A stretch of DNA of 64,000 nucleotides. It comes from Zygnema cylindricum (lineage: Eukaryota; Streptophyta; Zygnematophyceae; Zygnematales; Zygnemataceae). The stretch is taken from the NCBI GenBank assembly GCA_037447655.1, contig JBBHKE010002029.1, forward strand, positions 62,001-126,000, written 5' to 3'. The translations under genes and the position numbers were made by a program. The stretch's first letter is position 1. Each line of letters begins with the position of its first letter. The notes beneath the pieces are model-generated. The model did not search any database and was not told the DNA's origin. It saw only the letters and a program-made list of their open reading frames with translations. Below are positions 32,972 to 41,990 of this stretch, piece after piece.

Positions 32972-34275
32972 TGTTAATATTTGGGTATTTTCTAGGTCTT
33001 TATTAGATAGAAAAGGGTAGAGGCAATCTGCCTCTCACTCCCTTCTCCAAGCCCCCACACTTGTCGTAGTCACTGAAGGCTGGAGAGGGAGCTAGAGCCA
33101 TGGCTGCCTAAGCTCTTCAGAGAGACAGGAGTAGATAAATATGTTTACTAAAAAGATGTTTGACGGATCCAGGAATTGATCCCGGTACCTACCGGCCGTC
33201 AAACATCCCGCAGTCGTTAGCATTTTCCATTTAGTCTAGGACTAGTACTGGTACGTATAGGGTTTGATAAATATCTAAATAGTTAAAGGTAGGATTTTCC
33301 ATTTAACTGGGTTACGGTATATAGGGCATAGAAACAGTTGTACTTTTAGTACCGGACGAAATAAATAGTACGGACATTTATTTCGACGGTCCGTTTTAAT
33401 TACGATGTCAATCGGACGGCCGTGGTTAGCGCCGACATCACGGAAAGTAAAATTGGCAGTTTGTAAACGCCGCCACTCTGGATGACACGTGGCAACATCG
33501 TACGGGATTACGGAATTTCCGGAACGGCAGAAAACAAATCAGGGAGTGACAAATGTCGCACTCTGGCGACATCGTACAATGTACATACAGAAAGTACTCC
33601 GGCACTTGTACTTTCTTGTACAGTACCATTTTTATGACGCGGCATGACCTGGCGCCACGTGGAGGGATAAGATTTGGAGGTAGGAATTCCGGAGAATACA
33701 AGAGCGAATCCGGATAAGACATTTGTTGACTTATTAGCCATGTCGTACGATGTCCGTACAAAAGGTACACCGGCATTTGTACCTTTATGTACTATACAGT
33801 AATGTGATTGGTCCGTACCTCAGTACTAGAGGGTTTAGAGAGGGGTTTAGGACATAGAATATTTCGGGTAGGTAGCTGACTCTCCCAGAGAGCACCTTGT
33901 ATAAATGGCAAACTTTGGCAAGCCATAACTATCAATTCAGTTGACCAAATTCAGTGATTCTTGTTGCTGCGGACTCAGGGGAGTCCAGGCTACACAGGGG
34001 TGTAGTCGGTCAGAGTTTTTGCCTGCCTAGGTGGCTGCATTTCTAAGGGAAAGTCAAAGTGGGGAATGTTATCCTATACTCATATTCTAACTTTGCATTC
34101 TGTAGTGAAACTGAGCACACAGAGAGTCTTACTTCACAGGGGTGAAGCTGTAATGGGGTTCTGATTGTCAAGGGGTCAATCATTTGGGTTTATATTAACT
34201 TGGAGTCGGCACTATGTAGATTAGCTTCCTTTGGACCTGCGAATTCTGTGTGGCAATGGAGCCCATAGAATTTCA
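32972..34275 (+). repeat. 5' LTR of E
   Basis: Starts TGTTAATATTTGGG, ends GAATTTCA. In order: GAGCCATGGCT near 33094, antisense tRNA-like module with an 11-bp inverted repeat (33156-33166/33196-33206), ACACGTGGC at 33485-33493 and CCACGTGG at 33655-33662, two GTAC clusters (33580-33625, 33745-33796), ATTGG near 33808, TATAAAT at 33900-33906, and hairpins GGACTC-AGGG-GAGTCC (33971-33986), CTACAC-AGGG-GTGTAG (33990-34005) and CTTCAC-AGGG-GTGAAG (34132-34147). Confidence 0.94.
33156..33270 (-). other. tRNA-like module of LTR E
   Basis: On the minus strand: a box A-like GACTAAATGGAAAATGC, then GACTGCGGG, and box B-like GGGATCAATTCCT. The T-arm-like stem is enclosed by a perfect 11-bp inverted repeat ATGTTTGACGG (33156-33166) and CCGTCAAACAT (33196-33206). 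A second copy with the same repeat is at 36346-36460. Confidence 0.58.
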
Positions 34276-36133
34276 GGTTATGGGCCCACCATCTAGGGTG
34301 CCTATGTTTGATGGAACAGACTTCACTTATTGGGAGTTCACGATGGAGGGATTGCTTTTCGAGAAGCACTTGTGGGGAATTGTTTCGGGACAAGTGAGGT
34401 GTCCGCCACCTGGCTTTGGTGGAGCTCACTATGGAGAATCATCTGGGGCTGCCCAGAAAACCAACCGGATTTCAGATGCAACGGAAGGTGAAGGGAAAAT
34501 CATTACCGTGGAAGGGGAAATAGGGGAGAAGGATAAAGGGACACCTATGGTGAGGGGAGCTAGGCTCTCGACTACGGTTCCACTTGTGGGGGTTATAACT
34601 GAACCAAAAACCGAAGAAAATGATAGAAAAATTTGGGAATATAAAAACACTATAGCAAAACATCTCATACTTAGATATGTGTCTAAGTCTATAGCTATCA
34701 CTCTTTTAAATCTAACCAAGTCGTCGGAAATTTGGGACACACTAATTCAGATTTATAAGAGTGAGACTATACAGAGGGAGCAGTTAGTAAGACAAGAGAT
34801 AGAGGCCTATGTTTATAAAGGCGGTAGCATGACAGAGTTTTGCAATGATATTGCTGTGTTATATGTTGAGCTTGCTAGTGCGGGATATGTAGAATCTGAG
34901 GAGAGAAAGATTAATACACTAATCATGAAGCTCCCATATGAGTACGAAGACATCATTTACCGTATGCAGGGAATGGATGTCTCCTCATGGACTTGGAGCA
35001 TTACCATGGGGATAATTCTTGTGAGGGAAAGCACCTTGGAGCTTCGTAGGGGAAGTGAGAGGGTGACTGCATTTACAGCTGGTGGTGACTGGCGGAAGCG
35101 TGATGTGAGGAACGGCGGTGACGAGCGGAAGCGTGATGAGAGGAAGAAAGACAAAGGTAAACCTTATCGGAACTTTGGTGGAAAGAGAGGGAGAAGAAAA
35201 GAAAGGGGAGCTTTGAAACAAGGGGTTTGCTTCGCTTGTAGGAAACCGGGTCACTATATGGAGGAGTGTCCTCGTTTGGAAGAACTTAGAAGTTGGAGTG
35301 TGAATGAGGAGGAAGAAGGGGAAGAGGAGAAAGAGGATGAAAAAATCTTGGAGCTTCTTCACATCGGTAGAATGGAGAAGAGAGAAAAGTACACAGAAAT
35401 TCCACGAAGGCAACAGTGTGCTTTTGGAGGTATAAGGGAAGTAAAGAGAGAGGAGGTACTTGAGGATGTCGAGGAGTGTAAAGTGTATGACTTAGAAATG
35501 AGAAACTCAGAACTAGGATCCATAAGTGAAAACGGTAAAAATAAAATTAATGAGGATAATTCTATAGGTATTTTGGAATTAGAAAACTGGTCGGAAAGGG
35601 AGACTTCAACGGATTCCGAGGAAAGGGGAGAAGTGAAACAAGAAGGGGTTTTAAAGGATAAGGGAGAAGAGGAATATTTAATGAAAGGTTTAGGGGAGGT
35701 GAAATATTTATTGGGAATAAATTTAGAAAGTGAGAGTGGAAAGATCTCCATGGAAGAGAGTGAGGAAAGTTCATGTTTTAGGGGTAATGGGTTTGAAATC
35801 ACTAAAGGGAGTGATGATATTTATGAAGGTGTGCCTGTAAAAGGGTTAGCCTCAGGATGTGTGTTGCAGATTGGAGATGGGGCTGGCTGTTTGAATTGCA
35901 AGAGGGAAATCAGATTTTGTGTGGATGGAAAAGAGATGAGGTGGATAATATCTTCGCTCGGATTTTTGATAAGTGGGATGCTAAATGAAATGTGTGATGC
36001 AATTATTATTTCATTTCATCTAATGCATTGTTTTAAATACGAAAGCATATTTCATAAGTTATATAAAAGGAAAAAGAAAAGAAAAAGGAAAAAGGGGAGG
36101 GAGTGTTTTGTTTATTTTGTTTGTAATAGTTGA
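34250..36133 (+). CDS. Gag protein with shrunken Pol remnants (element E)
   Basis: A single open frame of 627 codons. It begins inside the 5' LTR (MAMEPIEF) and passes through the primer site (VMGPPS). Residues 25-50 hold YWEFTMEGLLFEKHLWGIV and 185-230 the helical Gag core with YVYKGGSM and MKLPYEYEDII. A basic Arg/Lys stretch (281-320) precedes the zinc knuckle CFACRKPGHYMEEC (Cys327, Cys330, His335, Cys340). After an acidic stretch come short in-frame traces of Pol: IPRRQQCAFGG (384-394), GLGEVKYLLGINLE (480-493) from RT, and ASGCVLQIGDGAGC (535-548) and CDAIIISF from RNase H. Protease, integrase and the RT core are absent. The C-terminus is very basic (KRKKKRKRKKGR, 606-617), like a nuclear localisation signal. 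It should bind RNA and form particles but needs enzymes from another element. Frame retention across several deletions suggests selection, though recent arrival could also explain it. Confidence 0.9.
   Translation: MAMEPIEFQVMGPPSRVPMFDGTDFTYWEFTMEGLLFEKHLWGIVSGQVRCPPPGFGGAHYGESSGAAQKTNRISDATEGEGKIITVEGEIGEKDKGTPMVRGARLSTTVPLVGVITEPKTEENDRKIWEYKNTIAKHLILRYVSKSIAITLLNLTKSSEIWDTLIQIYKSETIQREQLVRQEIEAYVYKGGSMTEFCNDIAVLYVELASAGYVESEERKINTLIMKLPYEYEDIIYRMQGMDVSSWTWSITMGIILVRESTLELRRGSERVTAFTAGGDWRKRDVRNGGDERKRDERKKDKGKPYRNFGGKRGRRKERGALKQGVCFACRKPGHYMEECPRLEELRSWSVNEEEEGEEEKEDEKILELLHIGRMEKREKYTEIPRRQQCAFGGIREVKREEVLEDVEECKVYDLEMRNSELGSISENGKNKINEDNSIGILELENWSERETSTDSEERGEVKQEGVLKDKGEEEYLMKGLGEVKYLLGINLESESGKISMEESEESSCFRGNGFEITKGSDDIYEGVPVKGLASGCVLQIGDGAGCLNCKREIRFCVDGKEMRWIISSLGFLISGMLNEMCDAIIISFHLMHCFKYESIFHKLYKRKKKRKRKKGRECFVYFVCNS
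34276..34290 (+). other. primer-binding site of E
   Basis: GGTTATGGGCCCACC immediately after the LTR. The next base (A) extends the complement to plant initiator tRNA-Met to 16 nt. Confidence 0.85.
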
Positions 36134-36149
36134 AAGGAAGTAGACTAGA

Positions 36150-36161
36150 AAATAAGGGGAG
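36150..36161 (+). other. polypurine tract of E
   Basis: AAATAAGGGGAG directly before the 3' LTR start TGTTAATATT. Confidence 0.85.
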
Positions 36162-37465
36162 TGTTAATATTTGGGTATTTTCTAGGTCTTTATTAGATAG
36201 AAAAGGGTAGAGGCAGTCTGCCTCTCACTCCATTCTCCAAGCCCCCACACTTGTCGTAGTCACTGAAGGCTGGAGAGGGAGCTAGAGCCATGGCTGCCTA
36301 AGCTCTTCAGAGAGACAGGAGTAGATAAATATGTTTACTAAAAAGATGTTTGACGGATCCAGGAATTGATCCCGGTACCTATCGGCCGTCAAACATCCCG
36401 CAGTCGTTAGCATTTTCCATTTAGTCTAGGACTAGTACTGGTACGTATAGGGTTTGATAAATATCTAAATAGTTAAAGGTAGGATTTTCCATTTAACTGG
36501 GTTACGGTATATAGGGCATACAAACAGTTGTACTTTTAGTACCGGACGAAATAAATAGTACGGACATTTATTTCGACGGTCCGTTTTAATTACGATGTCA
36601 ATCGGACGGCCGTGGTTAGCGCCGACATCACGGAAAGTAAAATTGGCAGTTTGTAAACGCCGCCACTCTGGATGACACGTGGCAACATCGTACGGAATTA
36701 CGGAATTTCCGGAACGGCAGAAAATAAATCCGGGAGTGACAAATGTCGCACTCTGGCGACATCGTACAATGTACGTACAGAAAGTACTCCGGCACTTGTA
36801 CTTTCTTGTACGGTACCATTTTTATGACGCGGCATGACCTGGCGCCACGTGGAGAGATAAGATTTGGAGGTAGGAATTCCGGAGAATACAAGAGCGAATC
36901 CGGATAAGACATTTGTTGACTTATTAGCCATGTCGTACGATGTCCGTACAAAAGGTACACCGGCATTTGTACCTTTATGTACTATACAGTAATGTGATTG
37001 GTCCGTACCTCAGTACTAGAGGGTTTAGAGAGGGGTTTAGGACTTAGAATATTTCGGGTAGGTAGCTGACTCTCCCAGAGAGCACCTTGTATAAATGGCA
37101 AACTTTGGCAAGCCATAACTATCAATTCAGTTGACCAAATTCAGTGATTCTTGTTGCTGCGGACTCAGGGGAGTCCACGCTACACAGGGGTGTAGTCGGT
37201 TAGAGTTTTTGCCTGCCTGGGTGGCTGCATTTCTAAGGGAAAGTCAAAGTGGGGAATGTTATCCTATACTCATATTCTAACTTTGCATTCTGTAGTGAAA
37301 CTGAGCACACAGAGAGTCTTACTTCACAGGGGTGAAGCTGTAATAGGGTTCTGATTGTCAAGGGGTCAATCATTTGGGTTTATATTAACTTGGAGTCGGC
37401 ACTATCTAGATTAGCTTCCTTTGGACCTGCGAATTCTGTGTGGCAATGGTGCCCATAGAATTTCA
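36162..37465 (+). repeat. 3' LTR of E
   Basis: A 1304-bp copy of 32972-34275. The tRNA-like module (minus strand) is at 36346-36460 with the inverted repeat 36346-36356/36386-36396. TATAAAT lies near 37090. All sequence features of the 5' copy are kept. Confidence 0.94.
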
Positions 37466-38271
37466 CACTCTCCGCCGAAGGGAAGGATGGCCTTCTGTAC
37501 CAATCTTTTTTGATACTCCCTTTCCCACCGCTTGGAAATGGGGAATTGCTAGATAGAATTCGCGATATCGGTGGAATATTTGAACAACTCGGAAGGGGTG
37601 GATGCAGAGTACACAGGATAGCATCCAGTCACAAGAATAGTTGTTTTCCCCCAATTCCATAAATCCAAGGAGACCACCACTTTTGTGCACTCGGGATCCT
37701 CCGGGTCTGAAACTGTAACTTGTTCTTTCTAGATGCTCTACTCCTGTTCAACCTTGTCCACGTAGCCATACCCAACAAAATTTCAAATTGCTTACCTTCC
37801 ACCGCAAGGAACGGGAGCTATATTTGTACGTATTGTCCTCTGTCATCTGCGAATTCAATTTCCATTGCTTTAATGATGTCATATACTGGTTGGCTCCTAG
37901 TGCTGACCGTACTATGACATATTTCACTGGGACTGATTTTTAGCGTGATTTCCTCGGGCATTTTCTGTAATGCTGAGGTGGTTATGAGGTTAGGAAGGGC
38001 TCTGGTATCCACCACTGCATCTTGATACCCGCCGTATCCATTAAGTTTAAAATTGCCTATCTTGTTAAGAATAAGAGCCACCGACAGGGCCTTATAATCT
38101 CTATCTGCCATTAAAAATTTCGGTTCTGCCGACATGAAGACAGTCTTGGGTGGTTTTGCAAACGTGACTCTTTCCCTCCTGGTGTGAATCTCTTTTTCTA
38201 GTGCCTGAATGAGGATTTCTTTGGGCAAACTGTGGGAGGAATTTAGCGTTTTGACGTGGGTCAAGGCGAAG
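37466..38271 (-). pseudogene. second copy of GD linker and protease
   Basis: Repeats about 31004-31805. The frame 38264-37818 (148 codons) again shows AVVDTRALPNLITTSAL with DTR for DTG. It ends abruptly at 38271 where B-type LTR sequence resumes. The DTR change is shared by both copies, so it predates the duplication. Confidence 0.82.
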
Positions 38272-38398
38272 GGCTCTCCACTTTCTCAGTGACTGCGACA
38301 AGTTTGAGAGTTGGAGAGAGAAGTTAGAGATAGACTGCCTCGACTTCTATATTTCTTTTCAGACCTAGAAAATACTAATAAAACCATTAGTTTCTACA
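38272..38398 (-). repeat. B-type solo LTR, outer end
   Basis: A 127-bp piece, minus strand TGTAGAAACTAATGG with TTTTCTAGGTCTG, forming the start of the solo LTR whose other end is 31903. It ends TCTACA at 38398 and is followed by the duplication GTTTC (38399-38403). Confidence 0.88.
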
Positions 38399-39841
38399 GT
38401 TTCCCCCCCTTGCTTTTTCATCTTCTCCGTCAGAGTTCTCTGTTGGAGGTGTAATTGGTGGATCTGCTGCTGGTCTTTCAACCAAGTATCGGTCGAACCA
38501 TTCCTGATATGTTTGAGTGGTTGAAGCATCCTTTGCTGCTGGTCTTTCAACCAAGTATCGGTCGAACCATTCCTGATCTGTTTGAGTGGTTGAAGCATCT
38601 TTTTCTGGCTGTGGTTTCTTGTAACCCACAAAACCGGGAGGAAGTTTCTTTGGAGCCGGAGGAGGTGGGTGGGTCGGTTTTAGGCCCAGCCTCTAGTCAC
38701 TATTCAAGAGGACAGCTCGTGGTGTGAAGGATAAAGGACTGGCGGCTTTGCGACTGTGGTCTTTTGGTTCCATCGATTATTTTGTCCTTTCTTTATGAAG
38801 ACGTAGTAGAGCGGAGTTGCCTGCGATTGTCCCCGACTTTGACGTTCTAGGCTCCGGACAGATATGTCCGAGCATGATGAGCCTTTGGAGGCTCCATATC
38901 CCAACCCATGAGGTCATCATCATTTGTACCCACCGTGGTTTGTGTTCCAACTCCGCTAGCTTTCGTAGCCGTTCTTATTTTTGTTTATGCAATTTGTGAG
39001 CGTGCGTTAGAGGTGGAGGTGTGTGGGCCTTCGATCCCGAGCGGAAAGCGGCCAATTTTGCTGCCATGGCAGCGAATTGAATTCTTTGCGGCTGAATAAT
39101 GTTTTCCGCCATCATGTTACCTGGTCCTGGTTCATCTGGAGATCGACGTCCCCAAGGATACAAAATTTGTAATGGCAGCGGATTAACGGTTTTTTCCCCC
39201 TCGCTTGTGAACAAGCATATTGCTTCATTTCTTTTGGGACCCCATTCTTCTGGAAACACTGCCCTTCCTTAAGGACTATGAACCCACAAGCGTCACATTT
39301 TGACCCCTCAGTGGTGTAATCCCTCTTAACTCATTAGAGATCTGAGCATCATCAAATTTAGGAAGTCTGATTTGTCTTAACTGGGATTGAGACATTTTAG
39401 CAGTTTCGAAGCGGGGAGTAGGTTTATAAGTTTCGTGCGGTCCCCTCCCCCTCCTCCCTGCCTGCGTTCTTGTTGCTTCTGGGTTCTTTCAGCACGTTTT
39501 TTCTCAAACTCTTTTTGCTTAATAAAGAGTTCCAGGTTGAGCTTCCTAGGGCATCTTTTCCACCCGTGACCGGTTAGAATGTAGTTCAGGTTGTTGTACA
39601 GGTAAAATTTTTCATTTGCACCCATTGCAAGTTCGGATCTCATCTCTGCTTTTTATTTCCCCTTAAGCTTCCGTAAAGCTTGAAGTTCCCTTTATTCCTC
39701 TTGGTTAAGAGAAGATTCCCCCATGAAACTTGCGAAATTGGCTCGCGCTTTGCCGATAACATCCTTTTCTCTAGTCTCATTGTTTACAAAATGATCATAT
39801 AACTTGATTGCATCCTATGAAATTTATTGCGCCGTGAGATT
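38399..39841 (-). pseudogene. GD gag, C-terminal part
   Basis: Several minus-strand frames follow each other. From the 5' side: a frame (39643-39377) with GHGWKRCPRKLNLELF and a long Lys/Glu/Arg-rich, coiled-coil-like stretch; a Cys-rich segment KCDACGFIVLKEGQC with CSQARG (near 39290-39190); a frame rich in Pro and basic residues (39259-38975); and KDASTTQT-type repeats (38466-38603). A classical CCHC knuckle is not seen. The order fits a Ty3/gypsy Gag followed by protease. Stops are frequent. Confidence 0.6.
38466..38603 (-). repeat. 69-bp tandem duplication in GD gag
   Basis: Two head-to-tail copies of a 69-bp unit encoding 23 residues each (QEWFDRYLVERPAA at the end of each). They differ at few positions and keep the frame. 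Confidence 0.85.
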
Positions 39842-40045
39842 TGTAGAAATTAATGGTTTTTAAAAGTATTTTCTAGGTCAAAAATAAGAAAGAAGCCGAG
39901 GCAGTCTACCTCTAACTTCTCTCTCCAAATCTCAAACTTGTCGCAGTCACTGAGAAATTGGAGAGGAAGCTAGAGCCATGGCTACCTAGGCTATCCTGAG
40001 GTTTACAAGAAATATATATTTGGGGTTTATTAAATAAAAATATAT

Positions 40046-40138
40046 GCGGCGGCCACAAGATTTGAACCTCATACTTGCCGGACGGCAAGCTGCCGATAGC
40101 CGGTAACCTTAGCCGTTAAGTCTTGAAGTAGTGTTACG
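40046..40138 (-). other. tRNA-like module of LTR B2
   Basis: On the minus strand: box A-like TTAACGGCTAAGG, CCG-GCTAT-CGG stem-loop, a 6-bp hairpin CTTGCC-GTCC-GGCAAG in the position of a class II variable arm, then box B-like GAGGTTCAAATC. Related modules: 45445-45537, 1663-1752, 7067-7154, 49819-49915, 55224-55320 and 63582-63680. Confidence 0.62.
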
Positions 40139-40680
40139 TGAGATATAGTTTGATTACTATTTCAACATTAATACGTAGGATAAATCATTTAACTATAATT
40201 GTTTACGGGATACATAGAACCGGTAGTGTAAAAGTACGAATTGCGGTACGGATAAGAAATCAATACCGCGCATTGATTTCGTAAGCGAAACAAATACCGT
40301 GCATGTATTTATTACGGCTCCGATCAAATGTGAATTTAATCAGACGGCCAGAATTAGCGCCGAGATCTCGGAAGAAGAAATCCACGGTTTGTGGGAATCT
40401 TCACATCAGATGACACGTGGCGAAATTACATTGGATCGTGGTATCTCTCAAAATTACGGCACAAAATCCGGATATGACATCTGTCGACATTTAGGCCATG
40501 TTGTACAATTTCCGTACATAAAGTACACCGGCGACTGTACTTTTGTGTATGGAGGAGAAATTTGATTGGTTCCGTACATCAGTAGATAGAGTCTGTGAGA
40601 GAGATAGGACTTAGAAAAAATTAGAAGATAGGACCCTCTCTCCCAGTGAGCTTCTGTACAAAAGGTCAACTTTGACCCTC

Positions 40681-40794
40681 CATAACATATTGCTCAGGGG
40701 AGCAAATTTAGAGATTCTTTTTGCTATCGACTCAAGGGAGTCTTGCCTTCACAAGGGTGAAGTTGGTCAGAGTTTTCGTCTGCCAAGGTGGCAG
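40681..40794 (+). other. row of four short stem-loops in the leader part of LTR B2
   Basis: Four perfect stems of 5-6 bp with loops AGGG, AAGG, AAGG and AGG follow each other within 105 bp, just downstream of the conserved CATAAC block. Counterparts with different stem sequences exist in families A, C, D and E. They would lie in the 5' leader of the element RNA. Confidence 0.72.
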
Positions 40795-40887
40795 TTATTT
40801 TTGCTTAAACACAAAGGGGTCAGGATTATCCTAGAGGCTTCTTGGAAGCTGTCCACTCTGAGGACTTATGGAGGTCTCAAAGTTACA

Positions 40888-40902
40888 GGTTATGGGCCCA
40901 CC
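40888..40902 (+). other. primer-binding site of B2
   Basis: GGTTATGGGCCCACC next to the LTR end; also codes VMGPP of Gag. Confidence 0.85.
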
Positions 40903-41990
40903 CTCTAGGGTACCAATCTTTAATGGAACTGGCTTGATATACTGGGAAAGTATGATGATATGAGCTCTATGCGAAAAAAGGTTTTGGGGGATAGTGAGTG
41001 GACGATTGGGGCGTCCATCAAGTCTTGGAATTCCTCCAGGGTTTGGAGGAAGCAGATTCACCAGGAAAGAGGATTCACCTTCAACGGAGGAAACAAAGGA
41101 AGGAGAGGTGGTGGACAAAGGAAAGGAGAAGGAGGCGACCACACCAATAGCAACTGGTTTAGCATTCATGTCACCTATTCCGAGGAACGAGGAGAATGAT
41201 ACTGAAACTTGAGACTTCAACAATATGGCGGCAAAGCACTTCATCCTACGCCATCTCACTCAAGGACTTGCATGTCCTCATTTGCAGGTAGAAATGGCAT
41301 CAGATCTTTGGATGGCTCTCATAGAGATGTACCGAAGTGGTACGATTTAGCAACAACAGTTAGCTGATCAGAAAGTTAAGGAGTATGTATACAAAGGGGG
41401 AAATATGTTGGATTTTTGCAATGAGCTTGCTACACTCTTCATGGAGCTAGAGAGTGCGGGAAAAGATTTTAGTGAAAAAGAAAAGGTTAACTGTTTACTG
41501 ATGAAGTTACCCGATGAGTTCGAGAACATAGTCAACCATGTGCAGGACTTGCGAGACTCAAGGTTGATATGGAACTCAGTGGTAGGGATGATTATCGTTC
41601 GAGAGAATACGATTGAGAACCGAAGAGGAGGAAAGTGTGGCCAAGCCTTGGCAACTGCGACCGATTGGAGAAACAAGGATTCCCGGAAACCGGTCGGAAA
41701 CTATGGCTGGAAGGAGCACAAAAATCAGACCGACGAGTTCGGACCAAGGGCTTCCGAAGGTTTATGTCATTTTTGTAAGAAACCGAGGCACTATATGGCA
41801 GAGTGCACTAAACTAACCAAGCTTCGGTTAAAGGAGGGGCAAACCGGTGGTACCCCGAGAGGAAAGAAAAAGGCCCTTGTGACACAAGTACATCAGGCGC
41901 AATCCGAGGACGAGGACGATGATGGGCTCTTTTTGGATGAGGAGTTGGAGGCGAAAAACGAGGTCCAAATTCCACGATGGCAGAAATGTG
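40903..41990 (+). pseudogene. gag of B2
   Basis: The frame from the LTR ATG (MEVSKLQVMGPPS) meets a TGA at 40961-40963 and another at about 41209-41211. The 235-codon frame 41405-42112 holds the second half: MLDFCNELATLFMELE, MKLPDEFENIVNHV, the knuckle CHFCKKPRHYMAEC (spacing kept, Gly of KPGH changed to Arg) and an acidic tail. The TGA at 40961 is shared with B3. Confidence 0.87.

Larger units (their letters stand above)
32972..37465 (+). mobile_element. E, short copia element with one long Gag frame
   Basis: A 4494-bp element with LTRs of identical length (1304 bp; 32972-34275 and 36162-37465) differing at only about 16-17 positions by eye, and the perfect target duplication CACTC (32967-32971, 37466-37470). 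The internal region is just 1886 bp against about 4350 bp in the other copia elements. It encodes one 627-codon protein with complete Gag and only traces of Pol. It resembles non-autonomous Gag-only elements that depend on the enzymes of relatives. Confidence 0.95.
39842..40887 (+). repeat. 5' LTR of B2
   Basis: TGTAGAAATTAATGG to GTTACA. It has AGCCATGGCT near 39975, the antisense tRNA-like module 40046-40138 (box B-like GGTTCAAATCT; the hairpin CTTGCC-GTCC-GGCAAG resembles a long variable arm), ACACGTGGC near 40413, and four stem-loops in a row: TGCTC/GAGCA (40691-40704), GACTC-AAGG-GAGTC (40729-40742), CTTCAC-AAGG-GTGAAG (40747-40762) and CTGCCA-AGG-TGGCAG (40780-40794). Confidence 0.93.

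Noticed and set aside
38466-38603. CRISPR-like or satellite array
   Set aside because: Only two units, inside a reading frame; a simple tandem duplication.
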